A DNA stretch of 64,000 nucleotides, from NCBI GenBank assembly GCA_030062745.1, contig CP099847.1, forward strand, positions 2,402,304 through 2,466,303. Direction: 5' to 3'. The translations under genes were made by a program, and so were the position numbers. Within the stretch, counting starts at the first letter, position 1, and each line of letters begins with the position of its first letter. Source of the DNA: Capitulum mitella (Eukaryota; Arthropoda; Thecostraca; Pollicipedomorpha; Pollicipedidae). The notes under the pieces were generated by a model. It did not search any database. It saw nothing but the letters and a program-made list of their open reading frames with translations, and was not told the DNA's origin. Shown here one piece after another: positions 1-10,896 of the stretch.

Positions 1-111
1 CGCAGGGGGGCCGCCCCGCCTCGCACGCCGCGCCGTGGAAGGTCGCCGCCGACCAGGTTCCCACGCGTGCCGCCGACAGGTTCGGCCCGCTGAAGCAGCT
101 GCCGCAGACAG
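1..111 (+). CDS. Possible 3' part of a coding exon entering from the left edge
   Basis: The third frame is open from the window edge. It ends with residues RFGPLKQLPQT directly before a good splice donor, CAG|GTACGT, whose intron would begin at base 112 (phase 1). The stretch is GC-rich and only about 36 codons long, so an open frame is not surprising by itself. I recognise no family. A second frame stays open past the donor to base 364, but its composition is typical of GC-rich non-coding DNA. The upstream part of any such gene is outside the window. The call rests only on the donor and the sensible residue mix next to it. Confidence 0.2.
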
Positions 112-364
112 GTACGTCAGCATCGGCGCAACACCGCCGGACCGCCAAAACAGGCACGGGCGGCGGTGCCGAGGGGCTGCGGGCCGTCCCACGTGCCGCC
201 TCCGAGCACCGCTCGGTCCTGGACACGGGTCCAGAGTGGTGATGCACGTGAACGAGCTCTATCTGGCGTTGCAGGTCAGCAGGGCGATGGAGGAACGGCC
301 GGTTAGCGGACTTGCAGACGGTGTAATCCAACGCGACGTATCCCCTAATTTTTTGCGGGAGTAG

Positions 365-3088
365 CAAAGCGGAGGTGGAAGGTTTTAGTGGCGAAGTTTT
401 CAGCTGTAGCGAGGAAATGAATCTTGTAAACAAATAGTCTGCCCTATCACGAACATTATTGCAGCAATCGTGAACCTGTGTAATATTCCTCTGAGAAATG
501 TAAAGACGGTAGGATGTTGCGTGGTCGCTCACTCAACACTGCTTAAACTCTTTCTTTCCGAGGTTTTCTAGCGCACGGATATATAGACATTCTGGCCATG
601 CTTTTCCCTTTCGAAGAGTGAGTGCACTCCTTACGTCAGTGTACCCATGCCCAACAGGACAAATAAATGGCAGGAAGTAAGTAGTAAGTCAAACATCACA
701 CTAGCTGGATTTAAAATAATCGAAAAGTAACGAGAACAGGACAGCAGGATAGCATCGTTTAGTAAGTAGTACTTTGTCCACTTCTTGTTGGGGACGAATC
801 TTCGGTTGATTGTCACTGCACCATTTTGTCAGTCTTGTCAGTCGTTCTGTGCTTTTGAATATCACTGAAAACGTTCAGTAAAATCATTGAACCATTTCCC
901 TGTGACAATATATGCAAACTCGTTTCAGCCTGCTAGTATTTTTGACTTTTGATTTCAACAAGCCTCTTAAGTCTTGTGTCACGTTGACTCCCACAAGAAC
1001 TAGACAAAAACTGTGGCAATATTTCGCAATGAAATTTGCAACAAAACTACAAATAACCAAAACTGAACAACACATCGCGACATCGCTAGATGACTTCTTC
1101 AGGAGACTGCTTTATTATTAAGAGAATAATAATTCATTTCAACTAAAAACCTGGTTGCTTGGAGCACTGAGACTGCCGGTAGTGATCTAACAGAAGCTTG
1201 CCCACCGAAGTAGTCAATCCCACTGACAGCCAAACTCCGCAAACAATGCGTTAGTATAACAAGTAATCTCCGGCGTTTCTGGCGTAATTTCAAAGTTCAT
1301 TGGTTTTGAATATTGGCTTGGATTGCTATGGCCGCTGAACATAACTGGGAACGTTTAAGCCATTAAAAACGTATCCAATTTTCTTGGTGGCCAGGCAGGA
1401 AACGCAACAAACAGCTACACAACAGATGGCCTGGACATCACGTTTTAGCGCAAAACTTTCGAAATGATAGCTAGAGATTCATTTCATTATGAATAAACCA
1501 CAGATGTGTAATATGCACGAGGAAGTTCACAGTTATACTGTTTTTCTGTGACCCTTTCGATTGGGTCACTGGGTTTAGCTCAGCATGAAAAATCGACGCT
1601 CGGATTCGCATGCAATGAAGAAATGAGAGTTGAGAACAACTTGTCGGACATGTCCGAAGTCATTTTTAAGCTGATGAATCGAGAACTTCTTCCAAAACTG
1701 CTTTGATCAAAACTCTGGACGTCCAGAACCATCAGATTCAAAATTGAGTGAAAAAATTATTTTTATTTTGTTCTGAGAACGGTAAAGGCAGGCCGAAATG
1801 TATGTCGTCCATCCTTCCGAACAGAATGCCAACTAAAGGCTCCGGAATAAATGGGTTTGAAACAAAGTTCGGCCGCTGCCGTCACTCCCGAACTTTGAAA
1901 ATCAATTGAAACTCCCTGACTCTTCTCATGGGCACAAGAGGACGGCGGTGTTCCGCGCACCCACGTGAGACCACGTGAGACCACGAGTGGCGAGGACAAA
2001 GACGAATAGCCCGGCTCCCAGCGGCTATCGCGTGCGTACCTTACAGACGCGGTTCTGTGGCCGGGAACGGCCAAATCGCCGAAGGAAGACAGAATCGTTT
2101 TTCAAACTTACGAATGGGTGGTCATCCTAGTCGGATTGCATACTGTGAGCAACAGTGCGTCCGGGCACATACAGCGTTCAAAACCTTTCCTCGCGATGAA
2201 CATGACATCGATTCACAACACTTTCAAATCATCGGGGGCCGCAGTGATCGGCGCAGACTGAGTTTTGGCACGTCCAAGCATCTTGCCGGAAAACGATTTG
2301 GTCGACGTCAAAGATTAAGCAACAGTTTTTTTGTGGCACGCGTTATAGTCCCTCAGCGAACCATCGCGCTGTCAGTTGATAAGGAGTTTGAGGCGACAGC
2401 TGTGTAAATGGCTCGCACTTGAGCGTCGTCACGCAGCTGTGTAATATCGGCATACCTTTTGAGTCATCTTCCCAAACGCCTTTTCTGTTTGAGACGTTGT
2501 TTGAGAACGTTAGAAACCTGTTCGAGACATATTCAGCTGTTTTGTTTTATCCTTGTCTTCCGTCCGTTAACAGGCTGTGATGGGCGACCAAAACAGAGGT
2601 AGGAAGGCATCTGGACATCATAGAGCATTTCCGTATCGTATGACTAGGTTCTTTTTCTACTACTTGTGAATGCGGGCCCCTTTGCTCGTGATAACTTTAT
2701 GTAGTTTGACGTTTCGGCTAGTAAAGTACGTCCAGCCGTCTTTAGGAGGATATCACACATTTAGAATCTGCCCAGCCACAGGGATGGTCTGTCTGGGATG
2801 TTTTATCCGTGATGTCTTGATGAAGTAGTCTGCAGGGAAATACCATACTAGCTGAAGCATTGGGTTTAAATAAACCTGTGGGTAGAGAAATGGTGCAAAT
2901 TTGCAAGCGACAATAAAAAAGCTATTACGTCTTACCGACTTGCATTCAAAGAGCACTAAGTAGCTTTGCTCTGTATTGTGGTTGGATTCGGATATGACTC
3001 TAGATTCAGTCATACATTCCTGACATGTGCTTGAATCATTTCCGTAAACATTCACGGCGCATCAAAACCGGCAGTGATTCGGGGTAGC
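365..3088. other. Stretch without a recognisable gene
   Basis: All frames are short and broken. The only structure I could pick out is a pair of E-boxes near 1.97 kb. At 2.71 kb there is also a GACGTTTCGGC motif, which resembles the end of a hammerhead/Penelope-type core but lacks the rest of it. Confidence 0.6.
1960..1979. promoter_or_regulatory. Two E-boxes (CACGTG) exactly 10 bp apart
   Basis: The decamer CCACGTGAGA is repeated directly, placing two palindromic CACGTG E-boxes at 1962-1967 and 1972-1977, one helical turn apart. E-boxes of this type bind bHLH factors such as Myc/Max, USF and Clock/Cycle. No transcript start is visible nearby, so function is unknown. Confidence 0.35.
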
Positions 3089-3280
3089 TCAGGCACGTAG
3101 CCAGGATTGCCCTCGGGGGGTGGGGGCAAATGTCAAGTTTTGTCATATGTTTCTGGCATATGACAAATATATATATGATCTTTATTCTATATTCAAGCGA
3201 AATCGCGATATATCTAGTGTAGACCGCTTGGCTCAGGGGACGGCCATGGCCCCAATGGCCCCCCTTGGCTACGTCCCTGA
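3089..3280. mobile_element. Palindromic MITE-like element with GTAGCCAGG ends
   Basis: The left end reads TCAGGCACGTAGCCAGG and runs into a G-rich tract. The right end is its inverted match, CTTGGCTACGTCCCTGA, preceded by a C-rich tract. Elements with ends close to GGGGCGTAGCCAGG followed by a run of G are very common non-autonomous fold-back repeats in invertebrate genomes. The inside is AT-rich and has no open frame. A second, diverged member with the same ends lies at 52471-52628, which supports the call. I could not identify target-site duplications. Confidence 0.65.
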
Positions 3281-6200
3281 ACTCAGGTGGAATCGTTGAC
3301 ACTAGCCCATTCGATACTTGTCTTAACCGGAATACTGCATTTTGGTCGACTTGCCATAAATAGATTTGGTTGGTCTGAAAAATGCCGCTGAGAACGTTTT
3401 CAGTATGCATTTGTTTCAAAAAAAAAACATCTACAAGCTTCAGAAAATCTGATTGATTTAAATCTGCATTCTGTAGCCATGCGCCAGTATGACGTAACGC
3501 GGACTTGTTCAGTTCAGGACCATCTCAGTTCAGAGCACGCATTGCCTTGCTACATTCCCTAACAAATATCAATGTTTTTTTCTTATATGTTAATTCCGTT
3601 TTTGATAAACAGTCCCAAGCGAAAATAAAAAGTCCAAGCGAGCTCAAATGTTATAACGGCTATCGAGCTATGACAGTAGCAATTGACTGATAGTGGATTA
3701 CGTCATATGTTGCGTTATGTTATGATTTTTGATACCTGGTATCTGTATGCTCCAGCGCCTCATGAACAAATGTACTAAACGTCTATGCCAATTCCCTTTT
3801 TTGAGATATACAGTTCTTTTTTAATTACAACTTCAAAATTGTGTTAGAACCTACAATATTAGCTGTTCTGTTTTGTATCTACTCACAGAAGTTTTTTAGG
3901 GAAGAAAGAGAGAGAGAGAGATTGCGAGCTGTTTAGACGTCAGATAGGTCTTTTTAAAGTTGCTTCTGTCATTATGCCAGGAAAGTTAGTAGTTGATTGG
4001 CGCTCAGTGGAATTGGAACCAAATGTTATGACTTTTTTATTGGATTTGAATGTATTGCGTTTCACTCCGGATTCAACTGAATTTTCATTGAATCAGATTA
4101 GATGCAGACTCGGAATCCATGTAACGTAATAGGAAGAATCAAGGATGGATTCGGCTTGCTTGTGGGAAACCAGGCTTGTTTTGGATTCGGTTTCAGCTTA
4201 TGATGTATTCCTAATGGGAGTGGATTGGGCCCACTAAAAGCGAGACTGAGGACAGGTCGGATATGAAATGTGCATCCAGCGCGGATTTCACATGAGGGCA
4301 GCCGATGCGCCTGAAACAGACTTCAGGAGGTGCTAGCCGCTCTGAGAGCTGCAATAAAGTTTTTACTGTGAAGGTCTTTGAAAATGCATGGTTTTTTATT
4401 TTGTTTCATCACTGAGCGCCGTCCAAGCATCTAGGTTTCCTGCTAGGGTTATAACTTCTCTGCAAAATCATCTACTCTATTAAAGATGAGCACTGCACCG
4501 TATCGCAGGACTACTTTCACTCGACGAAACAGCGCTCTGTGACCCTGGAATGATCCTCAAATAACAGCTTAACTTGAAAAACGGACTTAACGAAATCACG
4601 CACTTCTTACTGTCCTCATGATCGCCATGACATGGTCCTCCAAACATCGTAGAACCCGCCCACTTAATTAACTGCCTTTGGAAACGGACCTTTTTCAACG
4701 CCAGGATCGTCTGTCTTTGTTGTATTCCTGGTATGGATGATTTCATTTTATTTCAGGATGCCAGTTTTCTTTAGCCAGGCCACAGGGATGTCGATTTCTG
4801 TAAGTGACTGTGAGGGCCCAGCCGAGGGTCCGACAACCTAATCTCACTCCAAATGTGGATTTTTGAACGGATTTAGCCCACTTTATATTGACCAAAGATT
4901 ATTTAAAAAAATTTGTTATCATTTATCAAATGAAAAATTCCATTTATCCCCATGTCTACATGTGCATATATATCGATAGAAGATAGAAAGATAGACATAT
5001 ACATGGCTTTAGACTTTTTTCTTTACTTTCTGCCTATCTCTTATCTATTGCGGCCGTTCTTTATGTTGTCATTACTCATTTTCCTTTAAACCGGCAGAAA
5101 ATATGGGGGGGGGGGACAAACCAACATTGGGTGGGCCCAAACCAACATTTGGTGGGCCAGAACCCTGTCAAAAGAATGCAAATCGATACCCCTACCAGAC
5201 CTCAAGGATCATTTCGGTTAAGGGTAACATGCCCGCGACAATAAAATGAATAAATGAATTGGTCGATCGGCCGGAAATTCTATCTGTCTTCAGAAGGAAA
5301 TCACCGCAGAACAAACCACAAACGCACGCACGACGAATTCCCTGCCAACCTCACCTCGGGCCCGAGGTGAGTGGGGTGAGGGGCGGGAGCCACAGGGGGC
5401 CGGCCTATTCTGCAATGTTGCCGAGATCCGGCCCGGCGCCACAGGTGTCGCGCACTCGTCATAAAGGTCTCGCACGACTGCACCCCACACGTGTGGCGGA
5501 GCCGGGGACTGCGTGATCGGCGCCGGACTCCGCGGGCCTGTTCCGACCCGGTCCGCCCCGGCAGCAGAGGACGCTGACCTCAGACGACTGGCCTCAGGTC
5601 ACAGAGCTGACCCCTGACACGCTGCTGAGCTAAGGTGGACACTTGTGGTGAGGAGATCATGGAATCTGGAGATTCCCGTGCTCTCGAAATTTCTCCCGAC
5701 TTCCGCGCGTGGCGAAATGAAGATTATCTTTGAATGAAGCTTAAGGTTTTTCACGATGGACAGAAATGGCTGGAGCTTCCACATGGAGACGACTCCTCGA
5801 GACATTCTGGCGCGATGAGGCTAAGGTCATTCCAATGGGTTTCCCGGAATTCAACACCAGCAAAATGAAGGACGTAATCGCCAGTATTACATAGTGCAAC
5901 ATATCAGATAGCCCACGGTAGGTGACACCGAACAGGGCAAAAATGCAACTGCATTCGGAACAAAGGAGTCTCAGATGCCCCCAGTGGTAAAAATGCCATT
6001 CTCTGTCGACTGGGAGACAATAATCTTGTGTCGAACAGCGCAGCTCGGCCTTTGCGGACGCTGCGGGCAATCTCGTCGATGTCGGTTCATGCTTAATTAA
6101 CTCACGTCCCTTCTGTCACGACGTGTCGTATGACACCGGACCGACTTCCGCTAATGTGAAGTGGGCTTCGTCACTGATAAACGTAATTGTACTATATTGC

Positions 6201-7029
6201 CTCGGAGCTGTGGCTTTATTGCGCCCTAAATCGCGTCAGGGCTGCAGATATGTCGGCCAGATGCGGCCGTTTTCTTCAGAAATAGAGCGGTCTCGCCGCA
6301 GCCTCCAGCCTTTTCGACGACGGACGCAGCCGGCGCCGGAGCTTTGCTTGAGCTGCGAGAGCTGCCCTCGACGTTGCAAACTGTGAGCTGGCCACTAGTA
6401 CCGCGCGGAGAGCGCAGTCATCCTACACAGCACGGGACGCCTCCATTGACAGGCTGAAACGAACCAGACAAACCCAACGCAGCAAGGCCATCTGACCGAG
6501 CGTAAAGCGGTTTAGGATACAAAGGGTAGTGCCGTGTATTTTGTCGGAAGCTTCAATAGCTGGAGCTTTTCAGGGAGCTCCGTTTTTTCAGTTTTGCCGT
6601 TCTCAGTGGCGATCATTATGGAGCAATATTTTTCGAACACGGCTGTTGCCTGCATCTGTGCTACGTGCTGCACGAGAACGAAGCCCGCTTTTTCCGGCGT
6701 ATCCGGTTGAGTGCGGTGACATGAAGCCTCGGCGCCACCATTCCTGTATAAGCCGTTTATTTTTGGCAATCGTTATGCTATCGCTGTCCAGGTGAACGCG
6801 GCGTCCACATTGACACGCATACGTGCAATGCTGTATCGGCTGAAACCGTTCTGAATCATAATCCCTGAAGTATTCAAATGCCATAGCCCTCCAACAGCCG
6901 TTAAAGCGTTTAAATATTTGAAAAAATTCCTTCTGTGAATAAAATGAAAAATAGCTGGTTTCATCAAAACAATGTTTCGCAACATGTTTTAACATTTTCA
7001 AAAATACAGGATTCTATCATCGGCTGCAG
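3281..7029. other. Stretch without a recognisable gene; simple repeats only
   Basis: It contains a short GA microsatellite near 3905-3920, a patch rich in GGATTC/GAATC words at about 4040-4170 that resembles the one at 19.6-19.8 kb, and an 11-G run at 5105-5115. The G run is followed by two near-copies of a CAACATTNGGTGGGCC motif. The GC-rich part at 5.3-5.6 kb and the part at 6.2-6.5 kb have open frames in several phases on both strands, which is what GC-rich non-coding DNA gives. No domain was seen. Confidence 0.55.
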
Positions 7030-8035
7030 TTCTGCAGCTTCATTTCAGCCGGGCTGCAGGTCGAGGGCGTCCTCGGCGGACGCAGGAGCCTGGCGGGATC
7101 CGGGCCAGCCGCGCCGGCCGCGGCTTTTGTTTCCGAACCCCCTCACTGGCGGCGGCGGCGGCAGCGGCGCGGCCGCCTATCGCACAAACAAAGACAGAAA
7201 CCAGATTAAGCCCAATAAAAGCCATGACGTCAATCAATACGGCGGCGGCGGCGGGCGGCGCCCGGCCGGGCCGCGTACCTGGCGGCCGGCCGCAGCGCCA
7301 GTCAGCGCCGGCGGCGGCCGCGGCCGGGCGGCCCCCGGCCCGCCGCACCGCCAGCTCCTGCCATCTAGCGGACCGAGCGCCAACTGCCGGCGCGGCCGGG
7401 CCGGCGCGCCGCCGCCGGCCGGACGTGCTTTCGTATGCAGGTCCGGTCACCGGCGGCGGCCGCGCGCGGCGATTGCATCAGGCGACGAGGCGAAATACAG
7501 CGCCGTCCTGCCGGTATTTTAACGTCCGCTCATCGCCCAACGTAAAGTCGCCCTACAGGGTTCACGTTACCGGCCGCACGTCTCCGACCTCCGCCGGCGA
7601 CTGCATTCTAATCCGGCGTCTCGGCATTGTGCAGGCGCGCTCGTGAGCCCGGCGCAGACAACAATGGATGCACGCGAACACATCTGCGGCTTAGCCGGCG
7701 CTCTATTAACGTGTCTTTTCCCCGGGACCGCGGCAGAAGAGGCTGGCCGGCCGGCGGCGGCCGCAGTAAGGCATTCGGTGCAATCAGCGCTAATCCGAGG
7801 CGACGCGAGGCGACGCCGGCGGGATTAGTGCCGTCTGCGCGCCGCCGACTTATCTGACCGGCTCAGATCCGGGGGGGCGGTCGCGTGCACGGCCGGCCGG
7901 CCGCCGCGACGGCGACGACAGACGCGGCGCAGGGACGTCGGTCGCGGCGCAGAGACGACAGTCGCGCCGCAGGACGGCGGCGGGGTCGGGCCGGTGACTC
8001 GGCCGCGTCGAGCGCAGAGTCATGCACACAGGGAC
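7030..8035. promoter_or_regulatory. CpG island
   Basis: About 1 kb made largely of CGG/GCC/CCGG words, sharply distinct from the AT-richer flanks. Frames are open on both strands but consist of Ala/Arg/Gly/Pro runs expected from composition, so I do not call a gene. Near 7918-7975 a GC-rich unit similar to GCGGCGCAGGGACG recurs about three times. The island carries an AT-rich insert dense in factor-binding motifs at 7180-7241. It could be a promoter or enhancer of an unseen gene. Confidence 0.6.
7180..7241. promoter_or_regulatory. Motif cluster inside the CpG island: FOX, caudal-like, CRE and PBX/HOX-like sites
   Basis: Within about 60 bp of AT-richer sequence there is ACAAACAAAG (forkhead-like), GATTAAG, CAATAAAA (caudal/posterior-Hox-like), a perfect palindromic CRE TGACGTCA at 7225-7232, and TCAATCAATA (PBX/HOX-like) overlapping its end. 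This density of known motif types in the middle of a GC island looks like a compact cis-regulatory element. Motif identities come from general knowledge; occupancy is not shown. Confidence 0.4.
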
Positions 8036-9133
8036 GGGGGAGGGTCTGAAAATTATTGCGGGCTCCGGCAGGATGTCAGGTCGTTTCTCTCCAAACAGTC
8101 CCCGAAGACCTCATGCTCAGTTTTGGTACAGTGCGCGATCTCCCAAACGGATCTCCCAAAACGCCTGACGTCTCCAGCCACGCTCTGGAGAACTGTCACG
8201 GCGCTTGCGCATAAAAAAAGCGTTTCGTAAGCACTGAACCAGTAAAACTGAAGCAGATAAGAAAAACTTAGTAATGATTCTGAAAAAGGTCTGTTTCATC
8301 GCCGATTGTTGCAAAGATGCATTTTCCCTTAGGCTCGGGGCATCTTTCTGTGCTTTATCTTCAACCCACTGGAGACAAGCCTACCTCTTTAAAAAGAACA
8401 AAACGGGATCAGATAAGATGGCAAGTCCTTGCGCCGTTCAGAAATGCCTGATATCCGCAGTAATCTCAGACAGAAAGAAAATAACGCAGGTAATCTCTGT
8501 ACTTGCTATCGCGCAACATAGCGGTGTTCGATGAACAAAACGCAAAAACTCAGTGAGCCGCTTAGCGGCGCAGCCATCTCATGACTTACATCCAAAAGAG
8601 CTGCTTATCTCAAGAAACAACGATCCGAAGCAGGGAATGGTTCGCCGCACCCAGCTCGGCGGGAGGGACAGGGCGGCCAGCACGTGCCGGTCCCGTCAAA
8701 CGAACACGCCTCACGAGCCTGTAAACCACGTTTACGATCCAGCTGCGTCCAGTCGGAAACAGGCAACGGGGTGCGCCGCGGCCGGCTCCGCCCCTCGGCA
8801 ATTGACGGTGTCCGACTGCCGAGTGGCGAATGGGTAAACTGGGGAATTATGTGCGTCACTTGGCCCCCACAGTGTTTGGATAGTCGTGCGATTCAGAAGC
8901 GGACATGAGATGCCCGTCTCGAAACACAGCATTACTTCATGGCGGGAGCGGCAATATGGCAATGCTGCTCGCGACAGATCTGAATGATGTGGGGATTTTT
9001 GTGGTGATATCGACGCTCTCACTTCCAGAGCCGGCATGTCCACGATGTCCCTGCGCCCGGCAACAAAGCACAACTCTGACGGTCTCAGCTCAGATTGCAT
9101 TGGGACAATTCCTGACCAAACCATCCAGGTCCC

Positions 9134-9240
9134 TGACCGTGATGATTTTCACGAGGAGCAGACATCGCGGTATCCCGCCCTATCCCGGCTGTCTGGGTAC
9201 ACTGACCGTTGTGATTTACATTAGGAACAGATAATGCGGC
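9134..9240 (+). repeat. Diverged direct duplication, about 69 bp apart
   Basis: TGACCGTGATGATTTTCACG followed by AGGAGCAGACATCGCGG is echoed 69 bp later by TGACCGTTGTGATTTACATT followed by AGGAACAGATAATGCGG. The two copies differ at several positions, so the duplication is not recent. No coding sense is evident. Confidence 0.5.
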
Positions 9241-9410
9241 GATTGTCTGCTGGAAGTCAGACAATACGGCTGTAGAGACAGCAAGAAACACGCCCCCGAA
9301 GCCCGAGCAAACATCTGCTACAATATGTTTGTAGCAAGCAAAATTATTCCGCTCATATAGCGGTAAGTCTATTCGGTGACTCCGGCACGCCCGCCCTCCT
9401 TGCCTCGACT

Positions 9411-9490
9411 ATCGAGTTATAAACAACTGGTAAGCACTTCGACTCCGCGAGGCAGTTCAGGCGGACAGCTCCGACCCCTGATCGGAGTTG
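9411..9490 (+). promoter_or_regulatory. Possible core promoter (TATA, initiator and DPE-like)
   Basis: TATAAA occurs at 9418-9423. Downstream is CAGTTCAG at 9453-9460, similar to arthropod initiators. AGTTG at 9486-9490 fits a downstream promoter element if transcription starts at the A of 9459, but the TATA box would then be about 41 bp upstream, further than usual. An open frame with a signal-peptide-like start begins at 9543. The spacing is imperfect, so confidence is low. Confidence 0.25.
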
Positions 9491-9542
9491 TCCGTATCAG
9501 CTGGAGCTGGCATCCCTGAGCGTGGGCGGGGCGGGACACGTA

Positions 9543-9872
9543 ATGGCTCGTCTGGCCGCCGCGTGCGTGCAGTCAGTTCTGCAGGCACTCGTCATCCTGC
9601 AGCTGCAATTACGAACGGTGCCGGCCGGTTGGTCGTATTTCAACCGGAGCCGGGACGCAAAGTCCAGGACTCTTGGTGCCGGAAGAAATGTCGTCTTCGC
9701 TGCGACGAAGACTGCGAGGAGATGCACCGACTGTCACCTGCAGACACGCAGCCAGCGCAGCGTGCCGACACGCAGACAGCGCGGCCAAAAGCCGTGCTCT
9801 CCTCGTCGCGGCGCACTCCGGCAAAAGGCTGGGCAATGCCTCCTCTACCGGCGGCGCTCCGGTGACGGATGA
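9543..9872 (+). CDS. Possible small secreted protein or first coding exon
   Basis: An ATG at 9543 opens a frame of 109 residues. Its N-terminus MARLAAACVQSVLQALVILQ has the shape of a signal peptide: a positive residue near the start, then a long hydrophobic stretch to about residue 23, then a possible cleavage region near TVPAG. The rest is basic and shows no domain. The overlapping frame that starts at 9488 has a cysteine-rich stretch, WCRKKCRLRCDEDC. A real gene could join the two frames by splicing, but I see no convincing splice sites between them. A weak promoter lies 60-120 bp upstream. The region is GC-rich, where open frames arise easily. I recognise no family. Confidence 0.25.
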   Translation: MARLAAACVQSVLQALVILQLQLRTVPAGWSYFNRSRDAKSRTLGAGRNVVFAATKTARRCTDCHLQTRSQRSVPTRRQRGQKPCSPRRGALRQKAGQCLLYRRRSGDG

Positions 9873-10179
9873 ATTATTCCGGCCGTGCCCCAGAAATTCC
9901 CCCACGTCTCGAGCGTTCTTCGAGCAATGCCGTCCACTCCTGTGCCTACAGCCGCTTCAGCCTGGCCGCGTTCCGGTGATTTGTATCCTGCGGCAGGGCC
10001 TCAAAACATATCATAGCACGAGTCTAATTCGACATCCTATAAATAGCGCTTGCGTATTAAACGATTGTGCTGTCTGTCACAATCTAGTTTCCACTAGGCA
10101 TCACGGAAAGTGTAGCATTTGGACAAAGCACGTCCGCCATCCGGTTTAATCATAGCCCACGTATCAGCGTTTGTATGCA

Positions 10180-10790
10180 GCTGAAGGCAAGGCACACAGC
10201 CGACACAGCCGACAAACTATGAATTAGATATCCTGTCAATCACCTGCGTAGAACCCCGCAGTCAGTGTCTGCATAAATCTGGTACCAGATCGGCAAGAAA
10301 CCGGTGGTGTTACTCCAGTCCACATTTCTCCATCTCATGAAGCCCGTCAGCTTCCGAATTGCAGTAGAGCAAGCAGACTATTATTGTCTGTGAATTAATG
10401 AGAAATACTGAAGACAATAGCCATCAAAGCAGCCAGAAGGCGCGATGCGTTGCAATATTGCAGCAGATAATCCGAATGCTTGTATTCATTGACGTACATT
10501 GGATTTAGCCTGCGACACATATCAGCACATATTTCGTTCCAATTATGGAAGTTATCATTACCGTGCACTTGCTGTCCCTCTTTTTGCCTCTGTGATCTGG
10601 AATTGATGAGAAGAGCAATTAAGACCTCAGATCATTATTAATTGTTAATTGTGAGCCTAATGACCTCTTGGTAATTTGGATATCCCCTAAATTAAGCTTT
10701 AACATGACCGGAGGCCATTGCTTTGTGTCCATGTAAATGAAGGCGATAGTAATGCATTATGCTCAATGATCGCGGCTAAAAGAGCCCAAG
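10180..10790. promoter_or_regulatory. ORF-free AT-rich block dense in homeodomain-type sites (candidate enhancer)
   Basis: About 600 bp with no useful frame on either strand, and dense in ATTA/TAAT cores: GAATTAATGAG near 10393, CAATTAAG near 10617, and TTATTAATTG followed by TTAATTGTGAG at 10634-10653. There are further TAATG and CAATT words. It also holds CAATCACCTG (E-box) and AGATAATCC (GATA/K50-like). It is not simple-sequence DNA and not similar to the repeats elsewhere in the window. The texture resembles conserved non-coding enhancers of developmental genes. It sits directly before a possible exon with a strong donor at 10890. Confidence 0.35.
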
Positions 10791-10797
10791 GCCTGAG

Positions 10798-10890
10798 ATG
10801 CTTCATTTCTATGCTGGCGAACTGTGGTCATCATGGCATGGCGTTTACGGGCACCATAGAACAGGGCCAGGCGACATAACATTATTCAAG
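10798..10890 (+). CDS. Possible short coding exon with strong splice donor
   Basis: A frame that is open from a stop near 10777 includes an ATG at 10798 with G at -3. From there it encodes 31 residues ending WHGVYGHHRTGPGDITLFK, directly before a near-perfect donor, TTCAAG|GTAAGT (intron from 10891, phase 0). No clear pyrimidine tract and acceptor stand upstream, so it would be a first coding exon or a transcribed non-coding exon. I recognise no family, and the next exon was not found. Donor-like words of this quality also occur by chance. Confidence 0.25.
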
Positions 10891-10896
10891 GTAAGT

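Noticed and set aside
2700..2745. GACGTTTCGGC word as a third hammerhead
   Set aside because: The complement gives GCCGAAACGTC, but there is no CUGANGA core at the right distance and no stem I pairing.
7040..7450. 136-codon minus-strand frame in the 7-kb island
   Set aside because: Ala/Arg/Gly runs only, and it reads through the AT-rich motif cluster; better explained as non-coding regulatory DNA.
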